From Oscillospiraceae bacterium (lineage in GTDB: Bacteria > Bacillota > Clostridia > Oscillospirales > Acutalibacteraceae): a DNA stretch of 64,000 nt. Positions 18,382-29,136 of the stretch are shown one piece after another. Within the stretch, counting starts at the first letter, position 1. Every line of letters begins with the position of its first letter. The stretch is taken from positions 1-64,000 of the forward strand of contig CADARP010000001.1 in assembly GCA_902790325.1 (NCBI GenBank), written 5' to 3'. A program made the position numbers and the translations under genes. The notes under the pieces were generated by a model. The model saw only the letters and a program-made list of their open reading frames with translations, was not told where the DNA came from and made no database searches.

Positions 18382-19779
18382 TTGGAACGCAACGATGCAT
18401 TTTTAAGTCTGGATTCCGTGACCATGCCGTACAGCGCCGACGCCGAACAGGCGGTGCTCGGCTGCATCCTGATGGAGCCGAGCTGTCTGACGCAGGTGCA
18501 GCTGCATGTGCGGCCGGATCACTTCTACGTGCCGCAGCATCGGGCGATCTTCGAGGTCATGATGGCGATCGAGACGTCCGGCGGCAGGGTAGACCCGCTT
18601 GTGGTGCTCGAACAGCTCAAGGTGCGCGGTACGTTTGACGAGGCGGGGGGGCGCAACTATCTGCACCAGCTTGCCGAGAGCGTGCCGAGCATCCGTAACG
18701 TCGAGCAGTATGCCAAGATCGTGCGCGAGAAGTTCTATCTGCGCACGCTCATCAATACCTCGCGCGAGATCATCGAGGACACCGTCGCGTCCGACGCCGA
18801 CGCCGATCTGCTGCTGGACGCCGCGGAACAAAAGATCTACGACATCCGCCGCGGCAAGGCGACCGGCGCGCCCTCGCGCCTGAGCGACATCATCGTCAAC
18901 GAGGTCTACGACAAGCTCAACAAGCTCAACTCTCCCGAAAAGGAGCTGTACAAGGGCTTTCCGACCGGCTTTTCCGACCTCGACACGGTGCTGACGGGAC
19001 TGCACCGGTCGGATCTGATCCTGATCGGCGCGCGTCCCGCAATGGGCAAGACGAGCTTCGCGCTCAACCTTGCGCGCAACATGTCCCTGCAGGGCAAAAA
19101 GAAGGTCGTCTTCTTTTCGCTCGAAATGACCAAAGAACAGCTCGCGCAGCGCGTGCTCTGCGCCGAGGCGCGCGTGCAGAGCTACAAGATGCGCACGGGC
19201 GAGCTCGATCCGGAGGACTGGACCAATCTGGCCATCGCGACCGGCGTGCTCAACGACTGCGAGCTGTATTTTGACGACACGTCCAACATCACCGTGCCGG
19301 AGATGAAGGCAAAGATCCGCCGCATGAAGAACGTCGACTGCGCGGTCATCGACTATCTGGGTCTGATCAAGTCGCCGGTGCGCACCGAGAACCGCGTCAA
19401 CGAGATCGCCGAGATCACGCGCTCGCTGAAGATGATGGCAAAGGATCTGGCGATCCCGGTCGTCTGCTGCGCGCAGTTGTCGAGAAGCACGGAGGGACGC
19501 GGCAAGTCCCACCGCCCGCAGCTTTCCGACCTGCGCGATTCCGGCTCCATCGAGCAGGACGCGGACATCGTCATGATGCTCTACCGTCCGGAATACTACG
19601 CGGCGGAAAAGGCGGACGACAAAAAGCCGGAGCAGCCGCCCGAGGACGCACCCAACGCCAACGAGGTCGAGATCATCGTGGCCAAGAACCGCCACGGCCC
19701 GACCAATACGGTCAAGCTGATCTTCGACGCGCAACATACGACGTTCCTCGGCGTGGAAAGGCTGCGCAATGAGATGTAA
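18382..19779 (+). CDS. dnaB: Replicative DNA helicase DnaB
   Basis: A 465-residue hexameric replicative helicase. The N-terminal domain has AEQAVLGCILMEPSCL. The RecA-like C-terminal domain begins near residue 170 and has the Walker A motif GARPAMGKTSFAL, then VVFFSLEMTKEQLAQR, Walker B CAVIDYLGLI and the arginine-finger region HRPQLSDLRDSGSIEQDAD. The start is TTG (LERND read as M), set by AGGGGAAG upstream. The gene overlaps tilS by 11 bases. It unwinds DNA ahead of the polymerase. Confidence 0.97.
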   Translation: MERNDAFLSLDSVTMPYSADAEQAVLGCILMEPSCLTQVQLHVRPDHFYVPQHRAIFEVMMAIETSGGRVDPLVVLEQLKVRGTFDEAGGRNYLHQLAESVPSIRNVEQYAKIVREKFYLRTLINTSREIIEDTVASDADADLLLDAAEQKIYDIRRGKATGAPSRLSDIIVNEVYDKLNKLNSPEKELYKGFPTGFSDLDTVLTGLHRSDLILIGARPAMGKTSFALNLARNMSLQGKKKVVFFSLEMTKEQLAQRVLCAEARVQSYKMRTGELDPEDWTNLAIATGVLNDCELYFDDTSNITVPEMKAKIRRMKNVDCAVIDYLGLIKSPVRTENRVNEIAEITRSLKMMAKDLAIPVVCCAQLSRSTEGRGKSHRPQLSDLRDSGSIEQDADIVMMLYRPEYYAAEKADDKKPEQPPEDAPNANEVEIIVAKNRHGPTNTVKLIFDAQHTTFLGVERLRNEM

Positions 19780-21097
19780 GGCGCTCGAAACGATCCGCCG
19801 GAACGCCATGCTGCAAAGCGGACACGTGCTCGCAGCCGTGTCCGGAGGCGCCGATTCCGTCAGTCTGCTGCATCTGCTCCGGTCGCTGCGTGAGACGTTC
19901 GGGTTTTCGCTCGAAGCGGCGCATGTGCACCACGGACTGCGCGGCGAGGAGGCCGACCGGGACGAAGCGTTCGTGCGGGCGCTTTGCAGAGCATGGGACG
20001 TGCCGCTGCATGTGCTGCACGCGGACGTCGCCGCCGAAGCCGCAAAAACGGGCGAGAGCCTCGAAGCGTGCGGCAGACGCGTGCGGTATGCGTATTTCGA
20101 TTCGCTTGCCGCGGGCGAGATCGCCACGGCGCACACGCGCGACGACAACGCCGAGACGATGCTGCTGCACCTGACGCGCGGCAGCGGTCTGCGCGGACTG
20201 TGCGGAATACCGCCTGTGCGCGGGAACATCATCCGGCCGCTGCTCGACTGTACGCGCGCCGACGTCGAAAGCTACTGCGCCGAGCACGGTCTCGACTATG
20301 TGACCGACAGCACGAACCTGTGCGACACGTTCGCGCGCAACCGTGTGCGTCTGGCGGCGCTGCCGGCGCTGCGGACGATCAATCCCGCCGTGTCCGACGC
20401 GCTTGCGCGGTGCGCCGCGACGCTGACGCGGGACGCGGACTACCTGGACGCGCAGACAGACGCGCTGCTCGCAAAGGCGAAACGCCGGTTCGGGTACGAC
20501 GCGCAGACGCTGCGGCAGGCGCATCCGGCGCTGCGCAGCCGTGCGGCCGCATCGGTGCTCGCGTCCTCCATGCGCGCGGTCCCGCAGGCGCACCACATCG
20601 AACAGTGTCTGCGGCTGCTTGACACGGGCGGCGCGGTGCAGACCGAGCGGGGAACGACCGTGTGCGTTTACGGCGGACTGCTCTACGTGCGCACCCCGCT
20701 GCGCGAACCGTGGACAGCCCCGATCGAGGGCGATACGGCGGTCCTGCCGTTCGGACGGGTCGAAATTCAAAGATTATCCGCGGAAAATATACAGAATATT
20801 CATAAAGACATGTTGCCGAACTGTCTTTGTTGTGATACAATAGCGTCTGACGTTTTTTTCAGGAGCCGCCGCGAAGGCGACCGCATGACGCGTGTGCACG
20901 CCTCGGGCAGCAAGAGCATGAAAAAACTGATGGAAGAACAGGGCATTCCGGCCTGCCGCCGCAACGATGTGCCGATCCTGACGGACGGGACGAACGTACT
21001 GTGGGCGCAGGGCATCGGCTGCGACGCGCGGTATGCGCTCACGCCGCAGAGCCGGTCGGGCTGGATGATCCGTGTGATATGGGAGGAAGTTGAATGA
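19769..21097 (+). CDS. tilS: tRNA(Ile)-lysidine synthetase
   Basis: A 442-residue protein. The PP-loop ATP pyrophosphatase signature SGGADSVSLLHLL is near residue 30, followed by HVHHGLRGEEADRDE and TAHTRDDNAETMLLHLTRGSG, all typical of TilS. The C-terminal substrate domain has RREGDRM and the GSKSMKKLMEEQGIP motif. It converts cytidine-34 of the minor tRNA-Ile to lysidine. The start lies inside the dnaB 3' end, and the stop overlaps the hpt ATG. A stretch near 20760-20850 is unusually AT-rich and contains a promoter-like element. Confidence 0.95.
   Translation: MRCKALETIRRNAMLQSGHVLAAVSGGADSVSLLHLLRSLRETFGFSLEAAHVHHGLRGEEADRDEAFVRALCRAWDVPLHVLHADVAAEAAKTGESLEACGRRVRYAYFDSLAAGEIATAHTRDDNAETMLLHLTRGSGLRGLCGIPPVRGNIIRPLLDCTRADVESYCAEHGLDYVTDSTNLCDTFARNRVRLAALPALRTINPAVSDALARCAATLTRDADYLDAQTDALLAKAKRRFGYDAQTLRQAHPALRSRAAASVLASSMRAVPQAHHIEQCLRLLDTGGAVQTERGTTVCVYGGLLYVRTPLREPWTAPIEGDTAVLPFGRVEIQRLSAENIQNIHKDMLPNCLCCDTIASDVFFRSRREGDRMTRVHASGSKSMKKLMEEQGIPACRRNDVPILTDGTNVLWAQGIGCDARYALTPQSRSGWMIRVIWEEVE
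20813..20841 (+). promoter_or_regulatory. Candidate internal promoter in tilS, upstream of hpt-ftsH
   Basis: TTGCCG, 17-base spacer, TACAAT within an AT-rich patch of the otherwise GC-rich tilS gene. It would start transcription about 245 bases before the hpt ATG. The elements are read directly; function is inferred. Confidence 0.4.
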
Positions 21098-21630
21098 ACC
21101 AGGATATCGAACGCGTATTGTATACCGAGCAGGAGCTCGCGCACACGGTGCGCTACCTCGGCCAGCAGATCAGCACCGACTACCGGGACAAGAATCTGCT
21201 GCTTGTCAGCGTGCTCAAGGGCGCGGTCGTTTTTATGACCGATCTGATGCGCGCGATCACGATCCCGTGCGTGATCGACTTCATGGCAGTGTCCAGCTAT
21301 TCCGGCACGAAGTCGCGCGGCGAGGTGCAGATCCTCAAGGATCTCGGCATGTCGCTCGAGGGTTACGACGTGCTGATCGTCGAGGACATCCTCGATTCCG
21401 GCCGTACGCTGCACTATCTGATGGGCGTGCTCGCGCAGAGACGGCCGAAATCCATCAGCATCTGCACGCTGTTCGACAAGCCGGATGCGCGCGTCGAGCC
21501 CGTGCATGCGGACTACGTCGGCATGATCGTGCCCAACGAGTTCATCGTCGGATACGGCCTTGACTACAACGAGAAGTACCGCAACCTGCCGTACATCGGC
21601 ATTCTGAAGCCGGAGATCTACGGCGGATAA
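21094..21630 (+). CDS. hpt: Hypoxanthine phosphoribosyltransferase
   Basis: A 178-residue type I phosphoribosyltransferase of the usual length. The PRPP-binding loop is VLIVEDILDSGRTL (about residues 91-104). The loop LLVSVLKGAVVFMTDL and the C-terminal FIVGYGLDYNEKYRNLPYIG are characteristic of bacterial Hpt. It salvages hypoxanthine and guanine to IMP and GMP. ATGA overlap with tilS and a GGAGG site inside the tilS end indicate coupled translation; tilS-hpt-ftsH is a conserved Bacillota gene order. Confidence 0.96.
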   Translation: MNQDIERVLYTEQELAHTVRYLGQQISTDYRDKNLLLVSVLKGAVVFMTDLMRAITIPCVIDFMAVSSYSGTKSRGEVQILKDLGMSLEGYDVLIVEDILDSGRTLHYLMGVLAQRRPKSISICTLFDKPDARVEPVHADYVGMIVPNEFIVGYGLDYNEKYRNLPYIGILKPEIYGG

Positions 21631-21696
21631 GCCGTTTTTCGCGGCTCATACTATGATTTAGCGCCATGCATTCGCACGGCAAAGGAGATGATCGTT

Positions 21697-23588
<1,892 letters not shown>

Positions 23589-23592
<4 letters not shown>

Positions 23593-24014
23593 AACTGCGC
23601 AGAGAAGATTTCACCAAGATCATGTTCGGCGGCGTCGCGCTTGTACTCGGCGTGCTGTTTTTGCTCAGCGCGTTCGGCGCGTTCGACCTCAAGTCGATCT
23701 GGCCGTACTGGACGCTGTTCATCATCATCCCGACCGTCGGCAGCATGATCGTCAACGGCGTCAACATCTGGAAGACGGCGCTGCTTGCCGTGGGCATCAA
23801 CGCGCTGATCGTGCAGACGCAGATCGCGCGCGGCGTCTGGCAGTGGAAGCAGTTCGTGGCGGCCAACGTGGCGGTCATCCTGATCCTCGTCGGCGTGCTG
23901 CTGATCTTCGGCAACGTGAAGACGGAGGGTCTGTTCAAGCGCATGGACCGCGGCGCGCAGAATCAGCAGCCGAACTATCCGCCGCCCTATGACCAGCAGA
24001 ACAATACCCACTGA
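23589..24014 (+). CDS. Small membrane protein, LiaF/LiaI transmembrane-type
   Basis: A 141-residue protein with about four hydrophobic helices (roughly 12-30, 35-55, 58-75, 85-106) and a hydrophilic Pro/Gln/Asn-rich tail. The pattern, with [19 protein letters not shown] and a final [13 protein letters not shown], resembles the LiaI/LiaF-like transmembrane region found in envelope-stress genes. ATGA overlap with ftsH implies co-translation. A link to membrane quality control is inferred from that overlap only. Confidence 0.6.
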
Positions 24015-24031
24015 CAGACAGAGAGGAAAAC

Positions 24032-26014
24032 ATGGCGAAGAAGAAAGAGTACGGCAACGAAAGCATCGTCAGCCTCAAGGGCGCTGACCGTGTGCGCAAG
24101 CGTCCCGCGGTCATCTTCGGCTCCGACGGGATCGAAGGGTGCGAGCACTCCGTTTTCGAGATCATCTCCAACTCCATCGACGAGGCGCGCGAAGGTCACG
24201 GCAATAAGGTGATCGTCACGCGTTTCCTTGACAAGAGCGTCGAAGTGCAGGACTTCGGCCGCGGCATCCCCGTGGATTACAACGTGAACGAAAAGCGCTA
24301 CAACTGGGAGCTGGTTTTCTGCGAGCTGTATGCCGGCGGCAAATACAACACGAACGACGGCGGCAGCTATGAGTATTCGCTCGGCCTCAACGGTTTGGGT
24401 CTGTGCGCCACGCAGTATTCCTCGGAGTACATGGAGGCTGAGATCCACACCGGCGGCTTCCGCTACCTGCTGCGCTTCAAGCGCGGCGAGATCGACGGCG
24501 ACATGGTCAAGGAGCCGTATGCAAAACGCGACACCGGTTCGCGCATCCGCTGGCGCCCCGATCTCGAGGTGTTCACGGACATTGACATCCCGCTGGAGTA
24601 TTACCAGGACATTCTCAAACGCCAGGCGATCGTCAACTCCGGCGTGACCTTTATTCTGAAAGACCAGGTCTCCGCGTCCAGATTCGAGACGTACGAGTAC
24701 CGGTACGAAAACGGCATCGAGGATTACGTGCGCGAATTCGCGGGGGACAAGGCGCTGACCGCCGTGCAGTTCTGGCAGGCGGAGCGTGTCGGCCGCGACC
24801 GCGAGGATCAGAAGGATTACCGCGTCAAGATGAACGCGGCGCTCTGCTTTTCCAAGAGCCTGCACCTGAAGGATTACTATCACAATTCCAGCTACCTCGA
24901 ACACGGCGGCGCGCCGGAAAAGGCGTTCCGCAGCGCGTTCGTTTCGCAGATCGACGGATACCTCAAGAACAATTCCAAATACAACAAGACCGATCCCAAG
25001 ATCAGCTATCAGGACGTCGAGGACTGCCTGATACTGGTCGTTTCGTCGTTCTCGACGCAGACGTCGTATGAGAACCAGACGAAGAAAGCGATCAACAACC
25101 GCTTTATCCAGGAGGCCATGACGGAATTCTTCCGCCACCAGCTCGAGGTGTACTTCCTCGAGAACCGGCAGGACGCCGAGCGCATCGCCGAGCAGGTGCT
25201 CATCAACATGCGCAGCCGCGTCAAGGCGGACGCGACGCGCCAGAGTCTGAAGAACACGCTGCAGAAGTCCAACGATCTGACCAACCGCGTGCAGAAATTC
25301 GTGGACTGCCGTTCGCGCGACGTCGATGAACGCGAGCTGTTCATCGTGGAGGGCGACTCCGCTCTGGGCGCGTGCAAGCAGGCGCGCAATTCCGAATTCC
25401 AGGCGGTCATTCCCGTGCGCGGCAAGATCCTCAACTGTCTCAAGTGCGACTATGACCGCATCTTCCGCAGCGAGATCATCACCGACCTCATCAAGGTGCT
25501 CGGCTGCGGCGTGGAGGTCAAGGGCAAGCTCGCGAAGGATATGTCGTCCTTCAACCTCGACAATCTGCGCTGGAACAAGGTCATCATCTGTACCGACGCC
25601 GACGTCGACGGTTTCCAGATCCGCACGCTGATCCTGACGATGATCTACCGCCTGATGCCGACGCTGATCGAGGCGGGCAAGGTGTTCATCGCCGAATCGC
25701 CGCTGTACGAGATCACCAGCAAGGGCGAGACGTGGTTTGCCTACACCGAAAAAGAAAAGAACATGGCGCTCGAGGAGATCGGTACGGCCAAGTACACGAT
25801 CCAGCGCTCCAAGGGACTGGGCGAGAACGAGGCGGAAATGATGAGCCTGACGACGATGAATCCCGCGACACGCCGTTTGATCCAGATCAACATGGACGAG
25901 GCGCAGGAGACGCTGCGCGTGTTCGAGATGCTCGAGGGCGACGACATTGCCGCGCGCAAAAAGCACATCGCCGAAGAAGGGTATAAATACATCGACCTGA
26001 CCGATGTATCGTAA
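24032..26014 (+). CDS. parE: DNA topoisomerase IV subunit B-like (GyrB/ParE family)
   Basis: A 660-residue type IIA topoisomerase ATPase subunit. The GHKL ATPase motifs are IISNSIDEA (near residue 50), DFGRGIPVD and the ATP-lid region SLGLNGLGLCAT. The TOPRIM domain has FIVEGDSALG, PVRGKILNCLK and the metal pair in CTDADVDGFQI. The TOPRIM Glu motif ends ALG instead of the more usual AGG. It forms a heterotetramer with the subunit encoded 10 bases downstream. Pairing of parE then parC, rather than gyrB near dnaN, favours topoisomerase IV or a Clostridia-specific paralogue over gyrase. Confidence 0.88.
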   Translation: MAKKKEYGNESIVSLKGADRVRKRPAVIFGSDGIEGCEHSVFEIISNSIDEAREGHGNKVIVTRFLDKSVEVQDFGRGIPVDYNVNEKRYNWELVFCELYAGGKYNTNDGGSYEYSLGLNGLGLCATQYSSEYMEAEIHTGGFRYLLRFKRGEIDGDMVKEPYAKRDTGSRIRWRPDLEVFTDIDIPLEYYQDILKRQAIVNSGVTFILKDQVSASRFETYEYRYENGIEDYVREFAGDKALTAVQFWQAERVGRDREDQKDYRVKMNAALCFSKSLHLKDYYHNSSYLEHGGAPEKAFRSAFVSQIDGYLKNNSKYNKTDPKISYQDVEDCLILVVSSFSTQTSYENQTKKAINNRFIQEAMTEFFRHQLEVYFLENRQDAERIAEQVLINMRSRVKADATRQSLKNTLQKSNDLTNRVQKFVDCRSRDVDERELFIVEGDSALGACKQARNSEFQAVIPVRGKILNCLKCDYDRIFRSEIITDLIKVLGCGVEVKGKLAKDMSSFNLDNLRWNKVIICTDADVDGFQIRTLILTMIYRLMPTLIEAGKVFIAESPLYEITSKGETWFAYTEKEKNMALEEIGTAKYTIQRSKGLGENEAEMMSLTTMNPATRRLIQINMDEAQETLRVFEMLEGDDIAARKKHIAEEGYKYIDLTDVS

Positions 26015-26024
26015 GAGGTAGAAA

Positions 26025-28268
26025 ATGGCAAAGAAGAAAAAAGAACAGCAGGTCGAAGCGGTCGGCGCATTGCCGGAAAACGCGCACATCCTCGGCGCGG
26101 GCGAGGTGGTGCAGCAGCGCATCACCGAGACCATGGAGATCAACTTCATGCCGTACGCCATGAGCGTCATCATGTCGCGCGCGATCCCCGAGATCGACGG
26201 CTTCAAGCCGGCGCACCGCAAACTGCTGTATACTATGTATAAAATGGGGCTGCTGACCGGCGCGCGGTCCAAGAGCGCCAACATCGTCGGCCGCACCATG
26301 CAGCTCAATCCCCACGGCGACGCCGCGATCTACGAGACGATGGTGCGCCTGAGCCGCGGGTACGAGGCGCTGCTGCACCCGTTCGTCGATTCCAAGGGCA
26401 ACTTCGGCAAGGCGTATTCGCGCGATATGGTCTGGGCTGCGTCGCGCTATACCGAGGCGAAGCTCGACCCCATCTGCAGCGAGCTTTTCGCGGAGATCGA
26501 CAAGGACACCGTGGATTTCGTCGACAACTACGACTCGACCATGCAGGAACCGACGCTCCTGCCGGTGACGTTCCCGACGATCCTTGCCAACCCCACGACC
26601 GGCATCGCCGTCGGCATGGCAAGCTCCATCTGCTCGTTCAATCTGCGTGAACTGTGCGAGACGACGATCGCGCTCATCCGCGACGAGACGGCAGACCCGA
26701 TGGACACGCTCAAAGCGCCCGACTTCATCGGCGGCGGAAAGCTGATCTACGACCGCGCCGCGATGGAGGAGATCTACCGCACGGGCCGCGGCAGCTTCAA
26801 GGTCCGCGCAAGGTATGCCTACGATAAAAAGAACAACTGCATCGACGTGACCGAGATCCCGCCCACGACGACGAGCGAGGCGATCATCGAAAAGATCATC
26901 GAACGCATCAAGGCCGGCAGCATCAAGGAGATCAGCGACATCCGCGACGAGACGGACAAGTCGGGTCTCAAGATCACGATCGACCTCAAGCGTGGGATCG
27001 ATCCCGACAAGCTGATGCAGAAACTGTACAAGATGACGACGCTCGAGGACTCGTTCTCCTGCAACTTCAACGTGTTGATCGCCGGCGCGCCGCGGACGCT
27101 GGGCGTCGCGGATCTGCTGCTTGAGTGGATCGCGTACCGCACGGACTGCGTCAAGCGTCGTGTCTTTTTCGACCTGACGAAGGCGAAGGAAAAGCTGCAT
27201 CTGCTGCGCGGCCTTGAAAAGATCCTGCTCGACATCGACAAAGCGATCAAGATCGTGCGCGAAACCGAGGAGGAGAGCGAAGTCGTTCCCAACCTGATGA
27301 TCGGCTTCCGCATCGACGAGCAGCAGGCGGAGTACGTCGCCGAGATCAAGCTCCGCCACCTCAACCGCGAGTACATCCTCAAACGGCTGTCCGACCTCCA
27401 GGAGCTTGAAAAGAAGGTGCAGGAGCTCGAGGATATCCTCGCCTCCAAGTCGAAGGTGCGCCGCATCCTCGTCGACGAGCTGCGCCGCGTTTCACAGAAG
27501 TACGGCAAGGATCGCCGCACGGAAATCCTGTACGAAGTGGAGCTTGCCGAGGAAGAGCACGTCGAGGAAGTCCCGGTTTATCCCGTGACGCTGTTCTTTA
27601 CCGAGCAGGGCTATTTCAAAAAGATCACGCCGCAGTCGCTGCGCATGAGCGCCGAGCACAAGCTCAAGGAGGGCGACCGCATCCTGCGCGCCGTCGAGAC
27701 AGACAACCGCGCGGAGTTGCTGTTCTTCACCAACCGCCAGCAGGTCTACAAATCCCGCGCCTGCGATTTCGACGATACGAAGGCGAGCGTGCTCGGAGAT
27801 TATGTTGCGTCCAAGCTGCAGATGGACGACGGAGAAGTGCCGCTGTATATGGCGGTGACGTCCGACTACGGCGGATATATGCTCTATTTCTTCGAGAACG
27901 GCAAGGCGGCCAAGGTGCCGCTCTCCGCGTTCCAGACCAAGACGAACCGCAAGAAGCTCGTCAAGGCGATCTCCGACAAATCTCCGGTCGCCGTTTTCCG
28001 CCAGATCGCGGAGGATACGGAGCTGGTGATCGTCTCGTCGTCGGGACGGATGCTGCTGTTTGCGACCGGCGCCATCGCGCCCAAGACGACCAAGGATACG
28101 GCGGGCGTCGCGGTCATGACGCTCAAGAAGGGGCAGCGTGTGCTTGAGGTGCGCGACTATACGCAGGGCATGTTCCAAAAGCCGTACCGCTACCGCACAA
28201 AGAATCTGCCGGCCGCAGGCGCGCTGCCGAGCGCGGAGGACGCGGGCGAGCAGATGTCTCTGCTGTAA
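26025..28268 (+). CDS. parC: DNA topoisomerase IV subunit A-like (GyrA/ParC family)
   Basis: A 747-residue breakage-reunion subunit. The winged-helix region has AMSVIMSRAIPEIDGFKPAHRK and AASRYTEAKL, in which the Tyr should be the catalytic residue. A coiled-coil segment (about 420-490) with LQELEKKVQELEDIL precedes a beta-pinwheel-like C-terminal domain (about 515-720). No gyrase GyrA-box (QRRGGKG) is visible, which argues for decatenation rather than gyrase activity. GAGGTAGAAA precedes the ATG. It is the last gene of the plus-strand run from gdpP onward. Confidence 0.9.
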   Translation: MAKKKKEQQVEAVGALPENAHILGAGEVVQQRITETMEINFMPYAMSVIMSRAIPEIDGFKPAHRKLLYTMYKMGLLTGARSKSANIVGRTMQLNPHGDAAIYETMVRLSRGYEALLHPFVDSKGNFGKAYSRDMVWAASRYTEAKLDPICSELFAEIDKDTVDFVDNYDSTMQEPTLLPVTFPTILANPTTGIAVGMASSICSFNLRELCETTIALIRDETADPMDTLKAPDFIGGGKLIYDRAAMEEIYRTGRGSFKVRARYAYDKKNNCIDVTEIPPTTTSEAIIEKIIERIKAGSIKEISDIRDETDKSGLKITIDLKRGIDPDKLMQKLYKMTTLEDSFSCNFNVLIAGAPRTLGVADLLLEWIAYRTDCVKRRVFFDLTKAKEKLHLLRGLEKILLDIDKAIKIVRETEEESEVVPNLMIGFRIDEQQAEYVAEIKLRHLNREYILKRLSDLQELEKKVQELEDILASKSKVRRILVDELRRVSQKYGKDRRTEILYEVELAEEEHVEEVPVYPVTLFFTEQGYFKKITPQSLRMSAEHKLKEGDRILRAVETDNRAELLFFTNRQQVYKSRACDFDDTKASVLGDYVASKLQMDDGEVPLYMAVTSDYGGYMLYFFENGKAAKVPLSAFQTKTNRKKLVKAISDKSPVAVFRQIAEDTELVIVSSSGRMLLFATGAIAPKTTKDTAGVAVMTLKKGQRVLEVRDYTQGMFQKPYRYRTKNLPAAGALPSAEDAGEQMSLL

Positions 28269-28269
28269 A

Positions 28270-28296
28270 CAGAAAAGCCGAAGCGATCGGCTTCGG
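28270..28296 (+). terminator. Possible terminator hairpin after parC
   Basis: AGCCGAAG, loop CGAT and CGGCTTCGGCT form a stable hairpin directly after the parC stop, but no T-run follows, so it may instead be a stabilising 3' hairpin. Confidence 0.4.
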
Positions 28297-28404
28297 CTCG
28301 ACGGATTCCGTTCACAAACGCGTTTGAACGTGCCGTCCCTGTTACTATTCCCGATTGCAAACAGATTATTTCCGGAAAATCGTGAAATTTTTTAGAAAAA
28401 CATC

Positions 28405-28433
28405 TTGCAATCTGCGGAAAACTATGATAATAT
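28405..28433 (+). promoter_or_regulatory. Promoter for secG
   Basis: TTGCAA, 17-base spacer, TAATAT in an AT-rich gap 33 bases upstream of the secG ATG; TGGAGG follows as ribosome site. Confidence 0.75.
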
Positions 28434-28466
28434 CTTTTAGTACAATATTTTGGAGGTTTATGGTAT

Positions 28467-28718
28467 ATGCAGGCGCTTGAAATCATTCTCGGTATTCTGA
28501 TTCTGCTGACTTCGCTGCTGATCGTTGTCCTTGTCCTTTTGCAGGAAGGCAAGCAGCAGGGTCTTTCCGGCGCGATCGCCGGCGGCGCGGAGACGTTCTT
28601 CGGCAAGTCCAAGGGACGTACCATGGAGCAGAAACTTGTCAAGATCACGCGCGTTTTCGCGGTCGTTTTCTTTGTCTTGACACTGGGCACCACGCTCATC
28701 CTGCTGTTCCTGCGCTGA
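28467..28718 (+). CDS. secG: Preprotein translocase subunit SecG
   Basis: An 83-residue protein with two transmembrane helices (about 3-25 and 57-81) joined by a cytoplasmic loop with VLLQEGKQQGLSGAIAGGAETFFGKSKGRTME, which holds the conserved L-Q-x-G-K, SGAI.GG and FFG.. signatures of SecG. It assists SecYE during protein export. The gene has its own promoter and terminator and is therefore monocistronic. Confidence 0.95.
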   Translation: MQALEIILGILILLTSLLIVVLVLLQEGKQQGLSGAIAGGAETFFGKSKGRTMEQKLVKITRVFAVVFFVLTLGTTLILLFLR

Positions 28719-28738
28719 CGCGAAAGCAAGCAAGCTGT

Positions 28739-28769
28739 GCCGCAGAGCCGTTTGGTTCTGCGGCTTTTG
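28739..28769 (+). terminator. Intrinsic terminator after secG
   Basis: GCCGCAGAGCC, loop GTTT, GGTTCTGCGGC form a hairpin followed by CTTTTGCTGTTT. It lies in the gap shared with the convergent DUF4363 gene. Confidence 0.7.
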
Positions 28770-28773
28770 CTGT

Positions 28774-29136
28774 TTACAGGATATTCCCGACAGTCGGCGG
28801 GAGTGAATCCCGAATGCCCGCAAGCAGGTGCAGACTGCGGATGCAGGACGCGCGGAACGCCGCCGGTTCGGCGATGAGGTCGGACAGGCTCTCCACGCTC
28901 GTGCGCAGTTCCGTCAGATCGCTGTGCAGCAGGAACATCTGCGCGGGAGAGCGGCAGCGATCCCATGCGTGCGCGATCTGCCGGCACGATTCGCGCACCG
29001 GCATGTCGGCATAGATCGCGTTTTCCAGCGCTTCGCCGAGTGCGGAAAAGCGGTTTTGCAGCACGAGAAAACTCGTCAGCGACAGCACCGCCGCGATCAG
29101 CAGCAGAAGAAACGAGATCAGAATGCGTCGGTTCAT
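28774..29136 (-). CDS. DUF4363-type membrane-anchored protein
   Basis: A 120-residue protein with one N-terminal transmembrane helix (about 5-25) and a helical extracytoplasmic part. Size, topology and position directly after a DUF421/YetF gene match the DUF4363 family, whose members commonly pair with YetF-like proteins in Clostridia. The start overlaps the stop of the DUF421 gene by four bases. Function is unknown. Confidence 0.7.
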   Translation of the reverse strand: MNRRILISFLLLLIAAVLSLTSFLVLQNRFSALGEALENAIYADMPVRESCRQIAHAWDRCRSPAQMFLLHSDLTELRTSVESLSDLIAEPAAFRASCIRSLHLLAGIRDSLPPTVGNIL

